A DNA stretch of 64,000 bases from Flavobacteriaceae bacterium PS02293 (GCA_029960045.1 JASCOV010000008.1:124001-188000); one strand, 5' to 3'; positions 42,831 to 52,882 are shown, counted from the stretch's first letter. Made by a program: numbers and translations. The notes: generated from the sequence alone by a model not told the origin.

Positions 42831-44837
42831 TTAAAGCTTCGTCAAAATAACCGCAACACCTCCGCTTCTCGCCAGATCAACTGACAAAATCGTTTTATTG
42901 TCCACATCTTTCTCCTCGATGATAACTGGATAAGGATTCGTTTCGTAATCTGCATCTTTCCCGTCTCGGAAGATCTTTGCTTTGTATTTTTTATTTGCAT
43001 CCAAGAACTTCAAATCAAGTTTTACAGTTCTCGCATCTTTGTTGGTGATGCTTCCTAAAAACCAATTATCAGTCGCTTTATCTCTTCTTGCAATCGTCAC
43101 AAACTCTCCGATTTTCGCATCCGGCACTGCCGTTTTGCTCCAATCCGTCGGGCAAGATGTGATGAATTCAAAAGCTGGATTGTTCTCGTAATTCTCGATC
43201 ATATCAGATGCCATTTGTAACGGACTGTAAATGACAACCGACAATGCCAATTGTTTTGCCAAAGTCGTATGAACTTTTGTATTAGGCAATACAGGGTTTG
43301 TAAAGTTGAAAGTTCCCGGCGTAAAATCAATTGGACCAGCTAAACCTCTCGTAAAAGGAATGATTGTCGTGTGTTCCGGCGGATTGCCACCATCTTTGGA
43401 CCAGGCATCCCATTCCTGACCTCTCACACCTTCCTGCGTCATCAGATTCGGGAGTGTTCTCTGCAAACCCGTTGGCATTACAGGTTCGTGATTATCAATC
43501 ATTATTTTGTGCTTTGCTGCTTCCTCTATTACTTTTCTGTAATGACGAACGCCGTATTGGCTGCTGTGAGGTTGTTTGCCATCCAATTTTCCGCCAACAT
43601 AACCTGTTTTCACCACATCAACACCAAACTTTTTGTAATAAGCAAAAGCATCGCTCATTTGGTTTTCGTAATTCACGGTGTTTCCTGCCGTCTCGTGGTG
43701 GCCAATCAAAGTTACATTCTTTGACTTGGCGTAATCTGTGATCTTCTTGATATCAAAATCTGGATATGGTTCTGTAAACTTGAAATCTTTCCAATCTTCC
43801 CAGCCTTTGTTCCAGCCTTCGACCAGAACACCTGAGAAGTTATGTTTCGCTGCGAAGTCAATATATCTTTGAACATTTTCGGTTTTTGCACCGTGTGTTG
43901 GTCCGGCTTTCCAAGTGTATTTTTCCATATGGATTGCCCACCAGATCCCAATGTATCTTCCAGGTTTGATCCAGGAAACGTCACCAAGTTTGTTTGGTTC
44001 GTTCAGATTTAGCATCAATCTTGAAAGCATCAAATCTCCGGCAGAATTCGCAATTATCATTGTTCGCCAAGGTGTGTTGAAAGGCGCTTTTGCAAATACT
44101 TTCTCGCCAGTTGCCCAAGGTGTGAGATAACTTTTTAGTTTGGTTGAATTTCCAACTTTCGCAAGATTCATTGACGCATAATCGGTAAGATTTGCTTGAT
44201 GAACAGTCAGGAATAATCCAGACTTGGTTTCCATCGTCAAAGGCGTTGCAACCGTGTCGATCTTTGAAATTGGATTGGACTTAAATAAGCCTTCATAGAA
44301 TTCGGTATTGTAAGGAATCGACCAGGTTTTGTGGTCTTCAGGAAAATTAAATTCCGTGAGTTCATCCATAATGACAAATTCATTCAGATTCTTTTGTTTA
44401 GGAAACTCATATCGGAAACCGAAACCGTCGTCATACACTTTAAAATCGATAATGAATTCTCTGGAAAGCTTTGAATTGTCTTTAACCAAGACCTTCATCT
44501 CGTTGTAATGGTTTCGAACCTCGATCTCTTCGCCCCAAGGTTGCTTCCAGGTTTCATCAAACTTAGAATGAGAAATATTCTTGACAGAAAGATTGTCCTT
44601 AAGCGAACTATCTTTCAAATCAAAACCAAGAAATGATGGATTTAAAATCGACTTTCCTTCTTTGGAAACTTTGTAATAGATTTTGGAATTATCTAATCCT
44701 ACTTCTAGGACGATTTTTCCGTCAGGTGATTTGACCACATTATTTTTAAGTTTCTGTGCGTTGATTATTGCCGAAAATCCGAACAATAAAACAACGACAG
44801 AAAAAATCCTGAGCAGATTTCTGTGAGTTACTTTCAT
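42831..44837 (-). CDS. Glycoside hydrolase family 97 enzyme
   Basis: A signal peptide ends INAQ near residue 28. The N-terminal beta-super-sandwich (to about 280) is followed by a TIM barrel with GRYIGIWWAIHMEKYTW, VEGWNKGWEDW, IGHHETAGNTVNYE, HYRKVIEEAAKHKIMIDNHEP and GVRGQEWDAW, then a C-terminal beta domain. GH97 enzymes hydrolyse alpha-glucosides or alpha-galactosides in the periplasm and are nearly confined to Bacteroidetes. Retaining versus inverting mechanism was not resolved. No SusC/SusD pair is nearby, so it is not a classical polysaccharide locus. Confidence 0.93.
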   Translation of the reverse strand: MKVTHRNLLRIFSVVVLLFGFSAIINAQKLKNNVVKSPDGKIVLEVGLDNSKIYYKVSKEGKSILNPSFLGFDLKDSSLKDNLSVKNISHSKFDETWKQPWGEEIEVRNHYNEMKVLVKDNSKLSREFIIDFKVYDDGFGFRYEFPKQKNLNEFVIMDELTEFNFPEDHKTWSIPYNTEFYEGLFKSNPISKIDTVATPLTMETKSGLFLTVHQANLTDYASMNLAKVGNSTKLKSYLTPWATGEKVFAKAPFNTPWRTMIIANSAGDLMLSRLMLNLNEPNKLGDVSWIKPGRYIGIWWAIHMEKYTWKAGPTHGAKTENVQRYIDFAAKHNFSGVLVEGWNKGWEDWKDFKFTEPYPDFDIKKITDYAKSKNVTLIGHHETAGNTVNYENQMSDAFAYYKKFGVDVVKTGYVGGKLDGKQPHSSQYGVRHYRKVIEEAAKHKIMIDNHEPVMPTGLQRTLPNLMTQEGVRGQEWDAWSKDGGNPPEHTTIIPFTRGLAGPIDFTPGTFNFTNPVLPNTKVHTTLAKQLALSVVIYSPLQMASDMIENYENNPAFEFITSCPTDWSKTAVPDAKIGEFVTIARRDKATDNWFLGSITNKDARTVKLDLKFLDANKKYKAKIFRDGKDADYETNPYPVIIEEKDVDNKTILSVDLARSGGVAVILTKL

Positions 44838-44867
44838 TAATAACAATTTTTAAGGTTTATATATCTA

Positions 44868-44875
44868 CAAAAGTA
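44868..44875 (-). promoter_or_regulatory. Candidate -7 box (TACTTTTG) of the GH97 gene
   Basis: The minus-strand box lies about 30 bases upstream of the ATG at 44837; the -33 element is unclear. Confidence 0.45.
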
Positions 44876-44892
44876 CACTATTGAAATTAGTC

Positions 44893-44928
44893 CATAAAAA
44901 AACCATCCCTAAAAGAGATGGTTTTATA
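44893..44928 (-). terminator. Terminator of the ribosomal protein cluster
   Basis: On the minus strand AAACCATC, a loop and GATGGTTT are followed by TTTT. It ends the long transcript after rplQ. Confidence 0.85.
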
Positions 44929-44946
44929 TTTAAAAACTTAGAATTC

Positions 44947-45465
44947 TTATTCTTCAGTTTTTTCTTCTGTAGAAGTTTCAGCAGCAGGAGTTTCTTCAAC
45001 TTTAGCTTCAGTAGCTTCAACAGCAGCAGTTTCCTTTTTAGGAGCTGCAGTAGATCTTCTACTTCTTCTGGTTGTTTTCTTCTCTTCTGCGTTTGGATTG
45101 TAGATCTCGTTGAAATCTACCAACTCGATCATTGCCATATCAGCAGCATCACCAAGTCTGAAACCAGTTTTGATGATTCTTGTGTAACCACCGTTTCTTT
45201 CAGCGATTTTAGGAGCTACAGTTCTGAACAATTCAGTAACAGCTTCTTTACTTTGTAGGTAAGAGAAAACTGTTCTTCTATTGTGAGTTGTATCTTCTTT
45301 AGCTTTTGTAAGGAGTGGTTCCACGTAAACTCTTAAAGCTTTCGCTTTAGCAACAGTAGTGTTGATTCTTTTATGTTCAATTAGTGAACAAGCCATATTA
45401 GCAAGCATTGCTTTTCTATGCGGGGCTGTTCTCCCTAAGTGATTTATTTTCTTTCCGTGTCTCAT
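44947..45465 (-). CDS. rplQ: 50S ribosomal protein L17
   Basis: The first 120 residues are a normal L17 ([21 protein letters not shown]). A tail of about 50 residues is acidic and Ala/Glu/Thr-rich ([11 protein letters not shown] then [19 protein letters not shown]). The tail is longer than in Escherichia coli, and such extensions are common in flavobacteria. It is the last gene of the cluster, after rpoA. Confidence 0.96.
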   Translation of the reverse strand: MRHGKKINHLGRTAPHRKAMLANMACSLIEHKRINTTVAKAKALRVYVEPLLTKAKEDTTHNRRTVFSYLQSKEAVTELFRTVAPKIAERNGGYTRIIKTGFRLGDAADMAMIELVDFNEIYNPNAEEKKTTRRSRRSTAAPKKETAAVEATEAKVEETPAAETSTEEKTEE

Positions 45466-45473
45466 TGTAAGGA

Positions 45474-46469
45474 TTATTTATCAGCGTCTAACTTATATTT
45501 TGCAACATCAAACCCGAAATTAAGTCCTTTTGAGTGAACCAATTCTTCAAGTTCTGTTAAAGATTTTTTACCAAAATTTCTGAATTTCATCAAATCAGAT
45601 TTACTGAAAGATACCAATTCTCCAAGAGTTTCTACTTCAGCCGCTTTCAGACAGTTTAGGGCTCTTACAGAAAGATCCATATCTGCTAACTTAGACTTAA
45701 GAAGTTGTCTTGTGTGAAGGGTTTCTTCATCGTATTGGATAGAAGCTTTTACAGCCTCAGTCTCTAATGTAATTCTCTCATCGGAGAACAACATAAAGTG
45801 ATAGATCAAAATCTTAGAAGCTTCTGTTAAAGCATTCTGAGGAGTAATAGATCCATCAGTCTCAATATCCAATACTAATTTTTCGTAATCTGTTTTTTGC
45901 TCTACACGGTAATTTTCGATACTATACTGTACTTTCTTGATAGGTGTAAAGATAGAGTCAATAGCAATAGTCCCAACAGGAGCATTGTTTGATTTGTTCT
46001 GATCAGACGGAACATATCCTCTTCCTTTTTCTACGTTGAAAGTAATTTCAAACGTTACGTCCTTAGCTAGAGTTGCGATAACCAAATCTGGGTTAAGGAT
46101 TTCAAAATTAACGATTGAATCTCCTAGATCTCCAGCAGTTACAACATCTTTTCCAGAGATCTTTGCAGTGATTTGCTCAGCTCCTGGATTTTCAGTTTTC
46201 GCTTTAAGACGAAGTTGTTTAAGATTAAGAATGATTTCAGTAACATCTTCGATCACTCCTGGTATAGTTGAAAATTCGTGCTCTACGCCTTCTATTTTGA
46301 TAGATGAAATAGCATATCCTTCCAGAGAAGAAAGCAAAACTCTTCTCAATGCATTACCGATTGTAAGCCCGAAACCTTGTTCAAGAGGTCTGAATTCAAA
46401 TTGTCCTTTAAAATCAGTCGAGTTTAACAGGATTACTTTATCGGGTTTTATAAATGTTAAAATTGCCAT
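45474..46469 (-). CDS. rpoA: RNA polymerase subunit alpha
   Basis: The 331-residue protein has the N-terminal dimerisation domain ([20 protein letters not shown]), and a C-terminal domain with [36 protein letters not shown] that contacts DNA and activators. The ATG at 46469 was chosen ([11 protein letters not shown]); the longer frame adds five residues from the spacer. It follows rpsD by 31 bases. Confidence 0.97.
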   Translation of the reverse strand: MAILTFIKPDKVILLNSTDFKGQFEFRPLEQGFGLTIGNALRRVLLSSLEGYAISSIKIEGVEHEFSTIPGVIEDVTEIILNLKQLRLKAKTENPGAEQITAKISGKDVVTAGDLGDSIVNFEILNPDLVIATLAKDVTFEITFNVEKGRGYVPSDQNKSNNAPVGTIAIDSIFTPIKKVQYSIENYRVEQKTDYEKLVLDIETDGSITPQNALTEASKILIYHFMLFSDERITLETEAVKASIQYDEETLHTRQLLKSKLADMDLSVRALNCLKAAEVETLGELVSFSKSDLMKFRNFGKKSLTELEELVHSKGLNFGFDVAKYKLDADK

Positions 46470-46500
46470 AGTCTGGTTGAGCAAAAATTTGAAAAAATTA

Positions 46501-47109
46501 TTATTTAGAGTATAATTCGACGATTAACTGTTCTTTGATGTCCTCAGGAATCTGAATTCTCTCAGGAGCAGTCGTAAAAGTACCAGTTTTTTTCTCGTCA
46601 TTGAATTGTAACCACTCATAATTTGCTTTGTAAGCTAGAGCGTCAGCAATTACTTCAAGAGATTTTGATTTCTCTCTGATAGCGATTACGTCACCAGCTT
46701 TTAGCAAATAAGAAGGAATGTTTACCAGTTCTCCGTTCACAGTGATGTGTCTGTGAGAAACCAATTGTCTAGCTCCAGCTCTGGTTTTAGCAAAACCTAA
46801 TCTGTAAACGACGTTATCCAATCTTGATTCGCAAAGTTGCAATAGGACTTCACCTGTTACACCTTTACTTCTATGAGCTTTATCGAAAAGGTTAGCAAAT
46901 TGTTTCTCAAGGATACCGTACGTGTACTTAGCTTTTTGCTTTTCCATCAACTGTACTGCATACTCAGATTTTTTTGAGCCTCTTCTTTTGTTTGCACCGT
47001 GTTGTCCAGGTGGTTGATTTTTTCTTTTCTCGAAGTTTTTATCATCTCCGAAAATTGCTTGACCAAATTTTCTAGCAATTTTTGTTTTAGGGCCAATATA
47101 TCTTGCCAT
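46501..47109 (-). CDS. rpsD: 30S ribosomal protein S4
   Basis: The 202-residue protein has the conserved N-terminus ([16 protein letters not shown]) without zinc-binding Cys, and the S4 RNA-binding domain [37 protein letters not shown]. It is a primary 16S rRNA binder. In many bacteria S4 represses its own operon. Confidence 0.97.
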   Translation of the reverse strand: MARYIGPKTKIARKFGQAIFGDDKNFEKRKNQPPGQHGANKRRGSKKSEYAVQLMEKQKAKYTYGILEKQFANLFDKAHRSKGVTGEVLLQLCESRLDNVVYRLGFAKTRAGARQLVSHRHITVNGELVNIPSYLLKAGDVIAIREKSKSLEVIADALAYKANYEWLQFNDEKKTGTFTTAPERIQIPEDIKEQLIVELYSK

Positions 47110-47133
47110 TGTTTTAGATTTGAGGTTAAAAGA

Positions 47134-47523
47134 TTATACTCTTCTTCTTTTAGGTGGACGACATCCGTTGTGTGGCATAGGCGTCACATCAACGATTTCG
47201 CTTACTTCAATCCCTGAATTGTGAAGAGTTCTGATTGCAGACTCTCTACCAGCACCTGGACCTTTTACAAACACCTTAACTCTTCTAAGACCAGCTTCGA
47301 AAGCTACCTGAGAACAGTTTTCTGCAGCCATTTGAGCTGCGAATGGAGTATTCTTTTTAGAACCTCTGAAACCCATTTTACCGGCAGAAGCCCAAGAGAT
47401 AACTTCTCCTGCTTTATTTGTTAAAGAAATGATGATGTTATTGAAAGAAGCTTGAATATGCGCTTCACCAATAGCCTCAACTTTTACTTTTCTTTTCTTA
47501 ACTACTTTAGTTTGTTTTGCCAT
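47134..47523 (-). CDS. rpsK: 30S ribosomal protein S11
   Basis: The 129-residue protein carries [29 protein letters not shown] and the conserved Arg-rich end [16 protein letters not shown]. It forms the 30S platform. Confidence 0.97.
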   Translation of the reverse strand: MAKQTKVVKKRKVKVEAIGEAHIQASFNNIIISLTNKAGEVISWASAGKMGFRGSKKNTPFAAQMAAENCSQVAFEAGLRRVKVFVKGPGAGRESAIRTLHNSGIEVSEIVDVTPMPHNGCRPPKRRRV

Positions 47524-47535
47524 AATTCCTAACGA

Positions 47536-47913
47536 TTATTTACTTGCTTTTTTCTTGTTAGCAACTGTTTTTCTCTTTCCTTTACGGGTTCTAGAGTTGT
47601 TTTTCGTTCTCTGGCCTCTTAAAGGTAGTCCTAGTCTGTGACGTATTCCTCGTTGGCATCCAATGTCCATCAATCGCTTGATGTTCAATTGCACTTCAGA
47701 ACGTAATTCTCCTTCAACTTTGATGTTGTCTAAGATATAAGTTCTGATTGCTGCCAATTCATCGTCATTCCATTCGTTGACTTTCTTGTCTTCGCTGATT
47801 CCAGCGCTTTTCAAAATTTCTGAAGCTGTTCTTCTTCCAACACCGTAGATGTAAGTAAGACCGATAACGCCTCTTTTGTTCTTTGGTAAATCAATACCTG
47901 AAATTCTCGCCAT
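47536..47913 (-). CDS. rpsM: 30S ribosomal protein S13
   Basis: The 125-residue protein starts [24 protein letters not shown] and has [21 protein letters not shown]. The basic tail reaches the decoding area. It lies between rpmJ and rpsK. Confidence 0.97.
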   Translation of the reverse strand: MARISGIDLPKNKRGVIGLTYIYGVGRRTASEILKSAGISEDKKVNEWNDDELAAIRTYILDNIKVEGELRSEVQLNIKRLMDIGCQRGIRHRLGLPLRGQRTKNNSRTRKGKRKTVANKKKASK

Positions 47914-47929
47914 AATTTAATTGCGGTTC

Positions 47930-48046
47930 TTAACCTTGTCTTTGTTTAAATTTAGGGTTCTTTTTGTTGATTACGAAAAGTACACCTTTTCTGCGTACAA
48001 TTTTGCAATCAGCACTTCTTTTTTTGATAGATGCTCTAACCTTCAT
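47930..48046 (-). CDS. rpmJ: 50S ribosomal protein L36, zinc-free form
   Basis: The 38-residue frame reads [17 protein letters not shown], then [19 protein letters not shown]. The zinc-ribbon residues of the common form (three Cys and one His) are reduced to one Cys at position 14, so no zinc should be bound. Position between infA and rpsM is the normal order. Confidence 0.93.
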   Translation of the reverse strand: MKVRASIKKRSADCKIVRRKGVLFVINKKNPKFKQRQG

Positions 48047-48056
48047 TTTGTTATTT

Positions 48057-48272
48057 TTAATATCTAAAAGTTATTCTCCCTTTAGTCAAGTCATAAGGAG
48101 AGAGTTCGAGTCTTACCTTGTCTCCAGGTAAGAGTTTAATATAATGCATTCTCATTTTACCAGAAATATGGGCAATCAATACGTGCCCATTTTCTAGCTC
48201 TACACGGAACTGCGCGTTCGAAAGTGCTTCCGTGATCACGCCGTCTTGTTCTATATGTTTCTGTTTAGCCAT
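48057..48272 (-). CDS. infA: Translation initiation factor IF-1
   Basis: The 71-residue OB-fold protein starts [29 protein letters not shown] and ends [12 protein letters not shown]. It binds the ribosomal A site during initiation. In this cluster it follows secY by eight bases; adk and map are not between them. Confidence 0.97.
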   Translation of the reverse strand: MAKQKHIEQDGVITEALSNAQFRVELENGHVLIAHISGKMRMHYIKLLPGDKVRLELSPYDLTKGRITFRY

Positions 48273-48280
48273 TTATTCTA

Positions 48281-49660
48281 TTAAAGGTTTGATGATCTTG
48301 ATAATTTAGATTGCATCAACCCATCATAATGATGGTTCAGCAGATAGGTGTTAATTTGCTGAACGGTATCCAAGATAACGCCCACCATAATTAACAACGA
48401 TGTTCCCCCAAAAAATAGGGCAAATCTATCTGTCTGAACAAACGCTCCATGCACTACTGCCGGAAGGACTGCAAAGATAGACAAAAAAATTGCACCTGGC
48501 AAGGTTATCTTGGACAAAATGTCATCCAGGTAATCTGCCGTTTCTTTTCCAGGTCTTACTTTCGGGATCAACCCACCATTACGCTTCAAATCATCAGCCA
48601 TCTGATTTACAGGAATGGTAATTGCCGTATAGAAAAATGAGAAAATTATAATTAATAATGCAAACAATACGTTGTACTGCCAGCTAAAAACATTTTTGAA
48701 ACCTGCCAAAAACGTATTTGATTCGTCAACTTTTGTAAGTAATCCCGGCACAAACATTAATGCTTGTGCAAAGATGATTGGCATTACACCTGCTGCATTC
48801 ACTTTCAATGGAATCCATTGTCTAGCGCCATCCATCAAGTTTCTGCTTACACCACCTCGTGCCTGAGCTCTACTTACATACTGGATTGGAATCTTTCTTA
48901 CCGCAACTGATAAAATAATTGCCAATAGAACTACCAATAACCAGAAAATAATTTCTATTAAAATCATAATGCTTCCAAATCCACCTTTACCATTCTGTGT
49001 AATCACTTCCTGATAAAAAGCTGTTGGAAGATCCGCAAGGATACCCACCATAATCAAAATAGAAATACCATTACCAATCCCTTTATCCGTAATCTTCTCT
49101 CCCAGCCACATTGCAAATACAGAACCTGCTACCAGGATAATGATACTTGGCAACCAGAACATTACAGAGTTTGGATCTATGTAATATGCTGATGCAAATT
49201 GTGAATAAGGCAAGAAAAATTGCGTTACCGATGTCAAATAAGAAGGCGCCTGTACAAGACAAACCGCAATCGTAAGCCATCTAGTGATCTGGTTCAAAGT
49301 GTTTCTTCCACTTTCTCCGTCTTTTTGTAACTTCTGAAGGTAAGGAATTGCCATACCCATCAATTGCACAATAATGGAAGCAGAGATATATGGCATAATT
49401 CCTAACGCCATAATAGAAGCACGGCTAAATGCTCCACCTGTGAAAGAAGACAATAAACCCAAAAGGCCGGCACCTTGTTGGTTCCCGCCTTGGTTTTTGT
49501 AATGTTGTAGTAAGTTTCCTACTTCTGCAGTGTTGATTGCAGGAAGAGAAACATACGATGCGAATCTATACACAAGGACCAACAAAAGCGTCAAGACAAT
49601 TTTATCTCTAAGCTCCTTAAGGCTCCAAATGTTTTTAAGTGTTTGTATAAATTCTTTCAT
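48281..49660 (-). CDS. secY: Preprotein translocase subunit SecY
   Basis: The 459-residue protein has about ten membrane helices. The conserved segments MGIMPYISASIIVQLMG, GIGNGISILIM and QALMFVPG are present, and the cytoplasmic loop carries PIQYVSRAQARGG. It forms the Sec channel with SecE and SecG, which are not in this window. Located between rplO and infA as usual. Confidence 0.96.
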   Translation of the reverse strand: MKEFIQTLKNIWSLKELRDKIVLTLLLVLVYRFASYVSLPAINTAEVGNLLQHYKNQGGNQQGAGLLGLLSSFTGGAFSRASIMALGIMPYISASIIVQLMGMAIPYLQKLQKDGESGRNTLNQITRWLTIAVCLVQAPSYLTSVTQFFLPYSQFASAYYIDPNSVMFWLPSIIILVAGSVFAMWLGEKITDKGIGNGISILIMVGILADLPTAFYQEVITQNGKGGFGSIMILIEIIFWLLVVLLAIILSVAVRKIPIQYVSRAQARGGVSRNLMDGARQWIPLKVNAAGVMPIIFAQALMFVPGLLTKVDESNTFLAGFKNVFSWQYNVLFALLIIIFSFFYTAITIPVNQMADDLKRNGGLIPKVRPGKETADYLDDILSKITLPGAIFLSIFAVLPAVVHGAFVQTDRFALFFGGTSLLIMVGVILDTVQQINTYLLNHHYDGLMQSKLSRSSNL

Positions 49661-49670
49661 TAGTCAATAA

Positions 49671-50123
49671 TTAAAGAGTCGTGATTGCTTTACCTCCAGC
49701 TTTGTTGATTGCTTCTTCAGCAGATTTAGTAAACTTATCAGCAGTGATAGAAATACCAGATTTCAAGTCACCTCTTCCTAAGATTTTTACTAATTCGTTT
49801 TTAGATGCAAGACCGTTTTCTACTAATACTTCTCTAGTGATTTCACCAGTGATGTTTTTAGTATCGATCAAAGTTTGGATTGTATCAAGATTGATTGCTC
49901 TGAACTCTTTTCTATTAACGTTTTTGAAACCAAATTTTGGTAATCTTCTTTGCAAAGGCATCTGTCCACCTTCGAAACCGATTTTCTGAGAATAACCAGC
50001 TCTAGCTTTTTGACCTTTATGTCCTTTTGTTGAAGTACCACCGTATCCACTTCCCTGACCTCTACCAATTCTTTTTGTGCTGAATGTAGAACCAGTTGAC
50101 GGTTTTAAGTTATTTAAATTCAT
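49671..50123 (-). CDS. rplO: 50S ribosomal protein L15
   Basis: The 150-residue protein has the Gly-rich N-terminal arm GRGQGSGYGGTSTKGHKGQKAR and the conserved GFEGGQMPLQRRLPKFGF. It follows rpmD by 85 bases, an unusually wide spacing for this cluster that contains a small hairpin (stem GAGATTG/CAATCTC). Confidence 0.96.
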   Translation of the reverse strand: MNLNNLKPSTGSTFSTKRIGRGQGSGYGGTSTKGHKGQKARAGYSQKIGFEGGQMPLQRRLPKFGFKNVNRKEFRAINLDTIQTLIDTKNITGEITREVLVENGLASKNELVKILGRGDLKSGISITADKFTKSAEEAINKAGGKAITTL

Positions 50124-50208
50124 TGTTGTATTGAATATTATGAGATTAAAAGATTTGAAATTTGAGATTGAAGACTAAGCCTCCAATCTCGTATTTCAAT
50201 ATCTATTA

Positions 50209-50385
50209 TTATTTTTGAACTTCTAATAAGTGACTTACAGAAGCAATCATTCCTAAGATGGAAGGAGTAGCTTCGTGCTCGATTACTTGGTGAAGTTTTT
50301 TAAATCCTAAAGCTTCAAGCGTTCTTTTTTGGGTTTTAGATCTATTAATAGCGCTTCTAACTTGTTTTACTTTGATTGTTGCCAT
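50209..50385 (-). CDS. rpmD: 50S ribosomal protein L30
   Basis: The 58-residue frame reads MATIKVKQVRSAINR, KTQKRTLEALGFKK and ends SHLLEVQK. This is the L30 ferredoxin-like fold at normal length, between rpsE and rplO. Confidence 0.93.
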   Translation of the reverse strand: MATIKVKQVRSAINRSKTQKRTLEALGFKKLHQVIEHEATPSILGMIASVSHLLEVQK

Positions 50386-50396
50386 TATTATATTTA

Positions 50397-50915
50397 TTAA
50401 CCGTTAAACACTTTATCTAAAGAAACTCCTCTCATTCTTGCAATTTCTTCTGGTCTTCTGATGTCCAACAATGCGTTGAAAGTAGCTTTCACAACATTGT
50501 GTGGGTTAGAAGAACCTTTAGATTTTGACAATACATCGTGTACACCTGCAGATTCTAGTACTGCACGTACTGCACCACCAGCGATAAGTCCTGTACCGTG
50601 AGACGCAGGTCTCAAGAAGATATCAGCACCGCCGTATCTTGCAGAAGTCTGGTGAGGAATTGTATGGTTGATTACAGGAACTTTCACTAAGTTTTTCTTA
50701 GCGTCTTCAACAGCTTTCGCAATTGCAGAAGCAACTTCTTTAGATTTACCTAGTCCGTAACCGATGATTCCGTCCTCGTTTCCTACAACAACAATTGCAG
50801 AAAATCCGAAAGCTCTACCACCTTTGGTTACTTTAGTTACTCTGTTAACATCAACCAGACGATCTTTTAATTCTAATCCTCCAGGTTTAACTCTTTCTAT
50901 ATTACTATCTACCAT
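50397..50915 (-). CDS. rpsE: 30S ribosomal protein S5
   Basis: The ATG at 50915 gives [20 protein letters not shown]; the longer frame would overlap rplR. The double-stranded RNA-binding domain has [17 protein letters not shown] and [14 protein letters not shown]. It takes part in mRNA helicase activity and fidelity of the ribosome. Confidence 0.96.
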   Translation of the reverse strand: MVDSNIERVKPGGLELKDRLVDVNRVTKVTKGGRAFGFSAIVVVGNEDGIIGYGLGKSKEVASAIAKAVEDAKKNLVKVPVINHTIPHQTSARYGGADIFLRPASHGTGLIAGGAVRAVLESAGVHDVLSKSKGSSNPHNVVKATFNALLDIRRPEEIARMRGVSLDKVFNG

Positions 50916-50934
50916 GTTTTCTGAATTTTTAAAA

Positions 50935-51288
50935 TTAGAATTTAAGACCAGCTTCTCTAGCACCGTCAGCAAGAGCTTTCACTCTACCGTGGTACACGAA
51001 TCCGTTTCTGTCAAATACAATGCTCTCGATACCAGCTGCTTTTGCTTTTTCAGCAATTGCTTTACCTACTGCTGTAGATACTTCTGTTTTTGTACCCTTA
51101 GCGTCAACTCCTTTATCTCTAGAGGAAGCAGATACTAATGTTTTACCTTCTTTATCATCTACTAATTGTGCGTAGATTTCTTTATTACTTTTGAATACAG
51201 ACAATCTTGGTAATGCAGCAGATCCTGAGATCTTACCTCTTACTCTTCTTTTGATTCTGTTTCTTTTCTCAACTTTTGTTAATGCCAT
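50935..51288 (-). CDS. rplR: 50S ribosomal protein L18
   Basis: The 117-residue 5S rRNA-binding protein has [18 protein letters not shown] and the conserved ending [21 protein letters not shown]. Confidence 0.96.
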   Translation of the reverse strand: MALTKVEKRNRIKRRVRGKISGSAALPRLSVFKSNKEIYAQLVDDKEGKTLVSASSRDKGVDAKGTKTEVSTAVGKAIAEKAKAAGIESIVFDRNGFVYHGRVKALADGAREAGLKF

Positions 51289-51299
51289 TTTCTTAAATT

Positions 51300-51845
51300 T
51301 TATGCAGATTTACCGGCTTTTCTTCTAATGATTTCACCTACGAACCTAACACCTTTTCCTTTGTACGGCTCAGGCTTTCTGAAAGATCTGATCTTTGCAG
51401 CCACCATTCCAAGAAGTTGATTATCGTAAGAAGATAATGTAACGATCGGGTTTTTCCCTTTTTCAGTCAATGTATCTAGTACAACTTCTTTTGGAAGTTC
51501 TAGAACGATACCGTGAGAGAATCCAAGAGCCAATTCTAATCTTTGGCCATTGTGAGACGCTCTGTATCCAACTCCTACCAATTCTAATTTCTTAGTAAAT
51601 CCTGTAGTAGTACCAACAATCATGTTGTTGACAAGCGCACGGTACAAACCGTGAAGCGCTTTGTGTTCTTTTGAGTCAGAAGGTCGGCTGAATGTAAGTA
51701 CGCCGTCTTCTTGTGTGAAGGTAATCCCTCCTGTAAGTTCCTGGATCAATTCGCCCTTTGGACCTTTAACTGTTACAACGTTATCTTTTTGAGAGATTGT
51801 AACACCAGCAGGAACTTCTATAATTGCTTTACCAATTCTTGACAT
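51300..51845 (-). CDS. rplF: 50S ribosomal protein L6
   Basis: The 181-residue protein has the duplicated L6 domain, with [16 protein letters not shown] at the start and the signature [23 protein letters not shown] at the end. Confidence 0.97.
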   Translation of the reverse strand: MSRIGKAIIEVPAGVTISQKDNVVTVKGPKGELIQELTGGITFTQEDGVLTFSRPSDSKEHKALHGLYRALVNNMIVGTTTGFTKKLELVGVGYRASHNGQRLELALGFSHGIVLELPKEVVLDTLTEKGKNPIVTLSSYDNQLLGMVAAKIRSFRKPEPYKGKGVRFVGEIIRRKAGKSA

Positions 51846-51863
51846 TTTCCTTGTTTTAAAAAA

Positions 51864-52262
51864 TTAATATACGTAGCAAATTACTTCACCTCCTACTTTC
51901 TCTTGTCTCGCTTTTTTATCTGTCATTACTCCTCTGGAAGTAGAGATAATAGCTACACCTAGTCCATTAAGTACTCTTGGAAGTTCCGCAGAACCTTTGT
52001 ACTGTCTTAGACCTGGTCTAGAAGCTCTTTGGATAGACTTGATAGCCGGCTTGCTAGTTTGCTTGTCGTACTTAAGAGCGATTTTGATTGTTCCTTGAAC
52101 CGCGCTTTCCTCGAACTTGTAGTTCAAGATGTAACCTTGGTCAAAAAGAATTTTCGTAAGCTCTTTTTTGATTTTTGATGCAGGAATTTCCACCACTTTG
52201 TGGCCTGCGCTTTGTGCGTTCCTTACTCTAGTTAGGAAATCTGAAATTGGATCTGTTACCAT
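51864..52262 (-). CDS. rpsH: 30S ribosomal protein S8
   Basis: The 132-residue protein starts MVTDPISDFLTRVRNAQSAGH and ends with GVMTDKKARQEKVGGEVICYVY. In Escherichia coli S8 is the translational repressor of this operon part. Here it is preceded by a 347-base gap with a terminator and promoter-like sequences, so it may head its own transcript. Confidence 0.96.
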   Translation of the reverse strand: MVTDPISDFLTRVRNAQSAGHKVVEIPASKIKKELTKILFDQGYILNYKFEESAVQGTIKIALKYDKQTSKPAIKSIQRASRPGLRQYKGSAELPRVLNGLGVAIISTSRGVMTDKKARQEKVGGEVICYVY

Positions 52263-52479
52263 TTCTTTGTTTTAAATTATTGGTTAATGACAACCAGTAT
52301 TGAAAAGACTTGAAGATTAAAGACTTACGGTTCCGAATATTTCTTCACCTGATCTCTTTACCATCAGTATCTAAACAACTTAATTGTCACTTTGATTTTT
52401 TTAATTTCAATTAATTCTAATAAACACAGTCAAAAGAATAAAAGTCTCCCAGAAAAAAAACAATTTTCCTGAGCGGGTG

Positions 52480-52487
52480 CAAAAGTA
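52480..52487 (-). promoter_or_regulatory. Candidate internal promoter -7 box (TACTTTTG) before rpsH
   Basis: The box matches the consensus and is followed by GCACCCGCTC. A start near 52473 would give a leader of about 210 bases before rpsH. No TTG lies 19 bases upstream. Confidence 0.55.
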
Positions 52488-52560
52488 CAAAAAAAATTAA
52501 TAGTATTTATTTTTTTCTTTGCACTTAAGTGAATTCAATTATATCCTCTATTTATTAAAA

Positions 52561-52596
52561 TACAGCTGACTTATAAAAATATAGAAGTCAGCTGTA
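52561..52596 (-). terminator. Perfect 12-bp hairpin after rpsN, likely terminator
   Basis: TACAGCTGACTT (52561-52572) and AAGTCAGCTGTA (52585-52596) pair perfectly around a 12-base A/T loop, followed on the minus strand by TTTTA. It lies 14 bases after the rpsN stop and could end the upstream transcript. Confidence 0.75.
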
Positions 52597-52609
52597 AAAT
52601 TTTAATTGC

Positions 52610-52879
52610 TTACCAACTAGCTTTTTTAACGCCCGGGATAAGTCCGTTGTTTGCCATTTCTCTGAAAGTTACTCTGGAAATTCCGAATGTTCTCATATAT
52701 CCTCTTGGTCTTCCTGTCAGTTTACATCTGTTATGTAATCTTACAGGAGAAGCATTTTTAGGTAACTTCTGTAATGCATCATAATCTCCAGCTTCTTTCA
52801 AAGCTTTTCTTTTCTCAGCGTATTTAGCTACAGTAGCTTCTCTTTTGCGCTCACGCGCTTTCATTGATTCTTTAGCCAT
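52610..52879 (-). CDS. rpsN: 30S ribosomal protein S14 (long, zinc-free form)
   Basis: The 89-residue form lacks the CxxC pairs of the zinc-binding S14 and ends [21 protein letters not shown], with [14 protein letters not shown] before it. It is followed by the hairpin at 52561. Confidence 0.96.
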   Translation of the reverse strand: MAKESMKARERKREATVAKYAEKRKALKEAGDYDALQKLPKNASPVRLHNRCKLTGRPRGYMRTFGISRVTFREMANNGLIPGVKKASW

Positions 52880-52882
52880 TTC

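Larger units (their letters stand above)
52263..52609. other. 347-base gap within the ribosomal cluster
   Basis: No gene is seen. On the minus strand the order is the terminator hairpin (52561-52596), A/T-rich DNA, the TACTTTTG box (52480-52487) and about 210 bases of leader. A hairpin near the leader's 5' end can form between CTCAGGAAAA and TTTTCTGGGAG. Confidence 0.6.

Noticed and set aside
43364..43741. Cys/His-rich frames on the plus strand within the GH97 gene
   Set aside because: They are antisense shadows of a strongly conserved enzyme; the apparent Cys/His content reflects the reverse strand codons.
42831..44837. GH97 gene as part of a polysaccharide utilisation locus
   Set aside because: No SusC/SusD pair, sulfatase or other carbohydrate enzyme is nearby, and the gene has its own terminator and promoter-like box.
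46036..46515. A 159-residue plus-strand frame across rpoA
   Set aside because: Antisense to a universal gene, with no start context or recognisable family.
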